NCBI GenBank assembly: GCA_023213395.1
Contig: CM041465.1
Location: 34,789,741-34,853,740, forward strand
DNA length: 64,000 nt
Direction of reading: 5' to 3'
Source of the DNA: Cycas panzhihuaensis
Lineage: Eukaryota; Cycadophyta
Shown here: in pieces, positions 59,418-64,000 of the stretch
Numbering within the stretch: position 1 is the stretch's first letter
How the letters are laid out: each line of letters starts with the position of its first letter
Notes under the pieces: generated by a model
The model's database searches: none
What the model was told of the DNA's origin: nothing
What the model saw: the letters and a program-made list of their open reading frames with translations, nothing else
Made by a program: the position numbers and the translations under genes

Positions 59418-59796
59418 TGCTAGGATACCACTCCTTAATGATAATTGCACACCAATATAATAAGCAAATAACTCCAAAAGAGCACTTATATTGCAATACC
59501 CTTGAGGGGCAACCTCCCAATTACATGCAAATAACAATGATATTCAAGATATCCTACTCTAAGGATTACACAAATATATATATGTCTCTATGCTTACTAC
59601 TCAACCGCCTCCTTATGCATGTGGGATATTACATGAATATATATAGTGCTCAATGACCACTACACAACCTTCTACTTATGCATGTGGGATATTAAGAAAA
59701 GGGAAGAAGTAGAAGAAATAAAGATATAAGAGAGAGAAGAAGTACAAGATATAAGAGAATATAAGAGAAGGTAAGTTAGGGGTTGGATCCCTAACA
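59418..59796 (-). repeat. 5' LTR of element G
   Basis: 379 bp, TGCTAGG to CTAACA on the plus strand, near-identical to 53790-54170. Confidence 0.95.
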
Positions 59797-60260
59797 GTTA
59801 CTATGGTCAAATAATAAATAAATTTGGAGGGTGGACATTGGGCAATCATCACTCATTTGCAAAGAAGCCTCCAAATCCTCCTACCTTTTTTTCAGGCTAC
59901 ACATCTCCAATGAAGCTAATAATAATATGTTAGCAAAGTTCATATTTGATATGTTAAATTGCAAGTAAGAGGCTATTTATATTAGGCTTAGAAGTAAAAT
60001 AACCCTCTTGATGGGCGATGCCTAATGTGAATACATTTTGTCGTTATATCTTTTGTATAAGTTATTGCCTTTTATCTATTTATTTATTATTATTATTTTT
60101 TATAATACACTAATAAATAAACCTCATAAACTATCAATTGATCCCATAGTAAAATTAGTGAAATTATAAACTCTTTAACTTACAGTTTCACTTTACAAAC
60201 ATGATTGGCTCACCACATTATCGGTTGAAGAATTAATCAATAACCAGTAACAAATCAAGG
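59797..60260 (-). other. Leader / gag start region of element C, unassigned
   Basis: Between G and the primer site of C. No gag motif could be recognised on the minus strand; AT-rich, decayed. Confidence 0.4.
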
Positions 60261-60273
60261 AGCTCTAATACCA
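60261..60273 (-). other. Primer-binding site of element C
   Basis: The minus strand reads TGGTATTAGAGCT, one transition from the initiator-Met site, two bases from the LTR. Confidence 0.8.
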
Positions 60274-60275
60274 AA

Positions 60276-60302
60276 TGTGAATGTATGATTGAAAAGGAGC
60301 CA

Positions 60303-60372
<70 letters not shown>

Positions 60373-60620
60373 ACAAATATCAAGTATAATTAGTCTACTA
60401 TTAACTATTTCTCATTCATTAAGAATGAATTGTTTCCTATACAATGCATACAATACAACCTATAATATATACACTAGATTAGTAATGGTCTAAAATAGGA
60501 CTCATAGTTGCCTTGACATATGTCATAGGTCTATTAAGGACTTTTATAACTCCCATGAAACTTTTCATTAACCTTGATGACTTGCCACTAACTTGTCCAT
60601 ATATGAATATTTATCTAACA
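60276..60620 (-). repeat. 5' LTR of element C
   Basis: 345 bp, TGTGAATG to TATCTAACA on the plus strand. On the minus strand it starts TGTTAGATAAATATTC. It includes the TA repeat at 60306-60370. The sequence right after 60620 is copia I pre-integrase coding sequence. Confidence 0.7.
60306..60370. repeat. (TA)n microsatellite in the C LTR
   Basis: An uninterrupted run of about 32 TA units, directly visible. Confidence 0.95.
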
Positions 60621-61098
60621 TGATTTTGTTACAACCACTTCTGATACTTTATGGCATGACCATTTTGGTCACTTGAACTATCATAGTCTTCAACTATTGA
60701 ATAAGTTAAAATTTGTATATGATCCCCATCTTATATAAAAATGTTATAAAGTCTTCAATGCATGTGTACTTGAGAAATAATAAAAAGAAATATTTGTCAA
60801 ATCCACTTGGAGGGCTAAGGACAAATTGGAGATAACATTTTAATTTGTATAGACCACTTTCATGAGTCTCACTTAAAGGTATGAGATACCCCATGATATT
60901 CATTGATAACTTTACTAGGAGAACTTGGGTTTATCTCGTGAAAAATAAGTCAAAAACAATTTTAAAGTTTAAGAAAGTTAAATGTAAAACCTCCTCTAAG
61001 AAGAAAATTAAAATTTTAAGGAGTGATAGTAGAAGCAAGTACTTTTGATCTAAGTTCATCTCTTTTTGTAAGGATCATGGCATTTTATGGTTATTAAC

Positions 61099-61746
61099 TG
61101 TTGAGAAGATAATGTCCTAATAACTTGAAACTGCCACGAAGATCTAAACTATTTTGCAACTAGTTACAGGAATTGAAACTAAAATTTAACATGCAAGTTC
61201 TAAAACTAGGGATAATATAATAAAATGAATAAGAAAGTCAAGCATCACATATACAGCCGATATTTTTTTTTGATAAGGTAAAATTAAATTGAAGGGGTTA
61301 GCTAGGTCCCCAAACCTTTTACATCACATCATATAGTACATATACAACCGATATAACATGGTAAAACCCTAGTAGTTTACTGGGGAAACATCTACACAGG
61401 AAAGGTATCAATCTTTATTATCAAAGAATGAAGAAATGTACACAATCTATAGAGAATATTTATAGCAACAATAACCATCCACCCAACTCCTCACAATACA
61501 TCCAATACATCGAACACCATAAACATAATGAAAAAACACCCTAAATTGGACTATATGATAAAGTCATACAAGGTATGAATCTCGACCATAAAATCTAGAG
61601 TATTTTTAATGAACGGCCCATATTCTCTTTACAATTTAGTATGCTCCAGTTCCCCTTAGAACCCCCCGCGGAAGTTTGGGGGGGAAACTATGTTGTCAAC
61701 CTATCAAATTTTAGCCTCCAAAACATTGTTGTCACATTATCTAACA
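61099..61746 (-). repeat. Solo LTR J in the integrase of I
   Basis: On the minus strand it runs from TGTTAGATAATGTG to TTATCTTCTCAACA. Flanks TTAAC (61094-61098) and CTAAT (61747-61751) are a decayed 5-bp duplication. No internal region accompanies it. It contains a typical copia LTR 3' half (TTTGATAATAAAGATTG near 61410-61430 on the minus strand, with AATAAA). Deleting 61099-61751 restores the integrase frame. It hosts the LINE scrap at 61264-61337. Confidence 0.8.
61264..61337 (-). mobile_element. 74-bp 5'-truncated LINE scrap inside solo LTR J
   Basis: It starts with a T run (A tail on the minus strand) and is flanked by the 17-bp duplication ACATATACARCCGATAT (61247-61263 and 61338-61354, one mismatch). 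The minus-strand tail TTTGGGGACCTAGCTAACCC resembles the 3' end of the LINE at 37015-37065. Confidence 0.8.
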
Positions 61747-62249
61747 CTAATTACTTTCTATACACCATAATAGAATGATGTGTCTAAGAGAAAGAACCAC
61801 ACTAAGATGTTGAGATGTATGTTAAAAGCCAAAAATATCTCTAATGGTTTTTGGGATAAAGTTGTGAATATAATTGTATATATTCTAAATAAAAGTCCAA
61901 CTATAGTTATGTACATAACTCCTAAAAAATATTAGATTAGTAGAAACCCTTTTGTTTGTAGTCTTTAAGTATTTAGTTACAATGCTTTTGTTCATATACT
62001 TGATGTAAAGAGATAAAGTTTGATGAAAAAAGTCACAAATGTATTCTTGTTGGATATAGCAAGTCATCCAAGGCATATAATCTTTAGGATCCTTTAGAGA
62101 GGAAGATTATAATTAGTAGATATGTTCAGTTTGATGAGATTGATAAGGAAATTATTCCTATTATAAATGTTAATGATAAAAGTGCATAAATAAAGAATGA
62201 GATTGAAGAAAAGAGTGATAAGAGTGAAAAAATTCTTGAAAATATTCTA

Positions 62250-62660
62250 TCTTCCTCCTCTCCTTATAAAAAACTACCCAAGTGGTACACAAACTATAAA
62301 AGACTCTAAAGTTAGTGATATTAACACTAGTGTTAGTGTTCAAGTATGAAGCAAGGTCAATTTTTCCTTGATGTCTAATATATTAAACATTGATAAGTCT
62401 AAGCTATTTATTAAAGCTAAGGATTTCCCTCATTAATAGTTGATTATACAAGAGGAGTATGACTCCATACTTAAGAATAACACCTAGAATCTTGTTGAAC
62501 TCCCTTTAAGGAAGAAAGCTATTGGTCACATATAGGTATACAAGGTGAAGTATCAATCTAATGGTGATATTGATTGATACAAGTCTCATCTTATGGTTAA
62601 GAGATATATGTAGATTAAAGGTGTGGGCATTACATAGATGTTTTAAAATGTCCACCATTT
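62250..62660 (+). pseudogene. pol: Copia element I: RT N-terminal part
   Basis: Reads LPKWYTN-type lead-in, then LFIKAKDFPH, LIIQEEYDSILKNNT (usual A.xxEYxSLxxNxTW), LVELPLRKKAIGHI, VYKVKYQSNGDID and HLMVKRYMQIKGVGIT. After about 62660 the RT match stops. The rest was lost, or is displaced by sequence I cannot identify. Confidence 0.7.
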
Positions 62661-64000
62661 AAATGCTAGTCAATTATGCATCTCATTTACCCCTTTAACT
62701 TTTAACACATCTTGTATGATTCATGAGGAAAATAAATGATAACTTGGTTTTATAGTATATTAGGCCATGTTTTGATGAAATGTTATATTGATTCAATTGA
62801 TGACGTATGATGAATGGTGGTAGAGGTATATCTATGCTATCACCTACTGTTGACTAATATCTATAGTACTGAAGTTTTTCTTTCATGATCATTTTAATCT
62901 ATTTCTTCTCTTAAAACCTTTTTTGTTTCATATTTTTATCCTTTCGTCTTGATTTCACCCTTATTTTATCATTTTTGATCAATTTTTAGGCTTGTTCTTA
63001 TTGTTTTCATCACATCTTGAGCCTCTTTCCTTATTAATAAAGTCATTTGTGCTTAAATTTATTAAAAATTAATTTTTTGACTTTCAATAGGCCATTTTTC
63101 ACCTCCTCACTTATCACATTTTTTACTATTATATATGTAAAACTCAATCAACAGGCTATATTTTTACATGTTACCACCTAGATTTGATGGAAGATTATCT
63201 CTTTCATACCTAGGTCAAACCCTAAGAGTGTTATGATCTATCATTTGAATAGAGAGAGTCAAGAGTTAAAGATTTAGAGACTTTTTTGAGATTTTTTGGA
63301 GACTTTTGAAGATTTTTACTATTGTGACTTGGAAAACTACTTTTGGTAATGCTAATGGGTAAAATCAATAGGAGATTTTGATGTTTTGAGTTGTTGTTCT
63401 ATTGATATTCGAATATTAATGGTGTTTTCTTCAGGTTCTTTAATTTTTCTCAAGGTTTTCAACTTAAAAAATCCTTTCCACCAGTAAGATCTTTCCTATT
63501 TAAAATTCCTATGATTTCATTACTTGTTAGAGATTACTTTTTCTCAAAGTTTGCTCTTCCTTTCTACTGGTATTTATGGTGATCTTATACTTGTTTTTGT
63601 CTTGGAACTTTGGTTGAAAGGTCATCCCTTTGTGAGGTAGAAAGGAGATAGACTAGTGTGAAGCATAATAATTTCTTCATTATCTAAATAGCCATCTCCT
63701 CCTAGTTTTCTATAGTAGTCCAAGTTCCAAGTGGCTTGCCTCTTTCCTAGCTTGTTTATAGTTGTAGTAGCATGAGGTACTTGTTGTTTTCCTTCCTTTA
63801 TCAAGTTTAATGGAATTGTTTAGAAAAAAAATTTCAAATGAAAGAAAAGAGCTATTCTAAGGCATGAAAGTTTTAAGTAGGAAAGAAGTCTTGGTTTTAA
63901 TTCTTATGTGGTTTCACTCTTTGGTTTAGTCTCTTTCTCTAAAAAGAAAAATATGAATTAGTGAGTGATATATATGTGATTTTTCAAATTAATAGAGATT
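62661..64000. other. Unassigned AT-rich sequence
   Basis: No retrotransposon domain, long frame or RNA gene seen. The longest frames are 60 codons or so without motif. It may be part of another insertion into I whose end lies outside the window. Confidence 0.5.

Larger units (their letters stand above)
53790..59796 (-). mobile_element. Chromodomain Ty3/gypsy retrotransposon G
   Basis: About 6.0 kb, LTRs 53790-54170 and 59418-59796, perfect 5-bp duplication GTTAC (53785-53789 and 59797-59801). Gag, protease, RT, RNase H, integrase and a terminal chromodomain are all present. The LTRs differ by about two substitutions and two single-base indels, so this is the latest datable insertion. Frameshifts and a few stops still break its frame. 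Confidence 0.95.
19709..60620 (-). mobile_element. Ty1/copia retrotransposon C, host of B, D, E, H and G
   Basis: A minus-strand copia element recognised by joining its pieces: 5' LTR 60276-60620, leader 59797-60275, gag end 52737-53789, protease/integrase start 37522-38611, integrase end, RT and RNase H start 27666-29593, RNase H end 19709-20024. The 3' end should lie left of B but is not seen there. It is inserted in copia I right before the GAG-pre-integrase domain. Confidence 0.8.
60621..62100 (+). pseudogene. pol: Copia element I: pre-integrase and integrase (interrupted by solo LTR J)
   Basis: Starts abruptly after the C LTR with DFVTTTSDTLWHDHFGHLNY, then CVLEK, two stops, and VKSTWRAKDKLEI. 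The integrase reads SLKGMRYPMIFIDNFTRRTW, ILRSDSRSKY (DNGGEY decayed) and SFCKDHGI. After removal of J the join reads LLTTFYTP, two stops, N (PQQN expected; CAA and CAG to TAA and TAG). It continues MLKAKNISNGFWDKVVN, then VYILNKSPT. The 5' half of I must lie beyond C, outside the window. Confidence 0.8.

Noticed and set aside
62800-63800. Possible LTR or leader of another element
   Set aside because: No primer site, polypurine tract or repeated partner visible within the window.
1-64000. Host genes, tRNA, rRNA
   Set aside because: I looked for long intron-exon-like coding stretches and tRNA-like hairpins and found none that could be supported; all coding similarity belongs to mobile elements.

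Overview
The window is nuclear DNA of a seed plant and consists almost entirely of LTR retrotransposons inserted into one another. The evidence is the mix of Ty1/copia and Ty3/gypsy elements, initiator-tRNA-Met-type primer sites, an L1-type LINE carrying its own RNase H domain, a chromodomain gypsy element, and a Tat-like gypsy element with an antisense reading frame resembling the plant mobile domain. I see no intact host gene, tRNA or rRNA. No element keeps a complete set of open reading frames.

Reading order and nesting (letters are mine). I is the oldest recognisable host: a + strand copia element whose GAG-pre-integrase, integrase and N-terminal RT regions survive at 60621-62660. C, a - strand copia element, sits inside I. 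Its 5' LTR is at 60276-60620, and its body was cut into pieces by later insertions: gag end 52737-53789, protease/integrase start 37522-38611, integrase end/RT/RNase H start 27666-29593, RNase H end 19709-20024. The insertions into C are B (5038-19708, copia, -), D (20025-27665, copia, +), E (29594-37521, copia-like with no recognisable pol, +), H (38612-52736, Tat-like gypsy, -) and G (53790-59796, chromodomain gypsy, -). Some insertions carry their own: F (8399-15278, gypsy, -) lies in B, an L1-type LINE (33554-37081) lies in E, and a solo LTR J (61099-61746) lies in I and itself carries a 74-bp LINE scrap. A (1-5034, copia, +) abuts the left end of B, and its 5' LTR is mostly outside the window.

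How the parts support one another: removing D, E or J and one copy of its target-site duplication restores the split coding sequence of the host. For F the host reading continues across the insertion with a matching 5-bp duplication. Target duplications I could read: F GAAAA, E ATATT, H GTCAC, G GTTAC, D ACAAC/ATAAC, J TTAAC/CTAAT, LINE AAAGAGTTGAA, LINE scrap a 17-mer with one mismatch. B and D belong to one copia family in opposite orientations, sharing gag, a leader of about 2 kb and a repeat-bearing 3' UTR. Their LTR pairs differ by about 40 of 302 and about 20 of 312 positions (counted by eye), so B is older. G is the youngest, with nearly identical LTRs.

The most unusual element is H. 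It is GC-rich in an AT-rich neighbourhood and has 2.6-kb LTRs. RT, its RNase H and the integrase core have been deleted, joining the RT N-terminus to the integrase C-terminus. It keeps a second RNase H-like domain near its 3' end and an antisense PMD-like frame with its own TATA-like motif. Stop codons throughout the older elements are mostly those expected from C-to-T decay of methylated cytosines (CAG/CAA/TGG to TAG/TAA).
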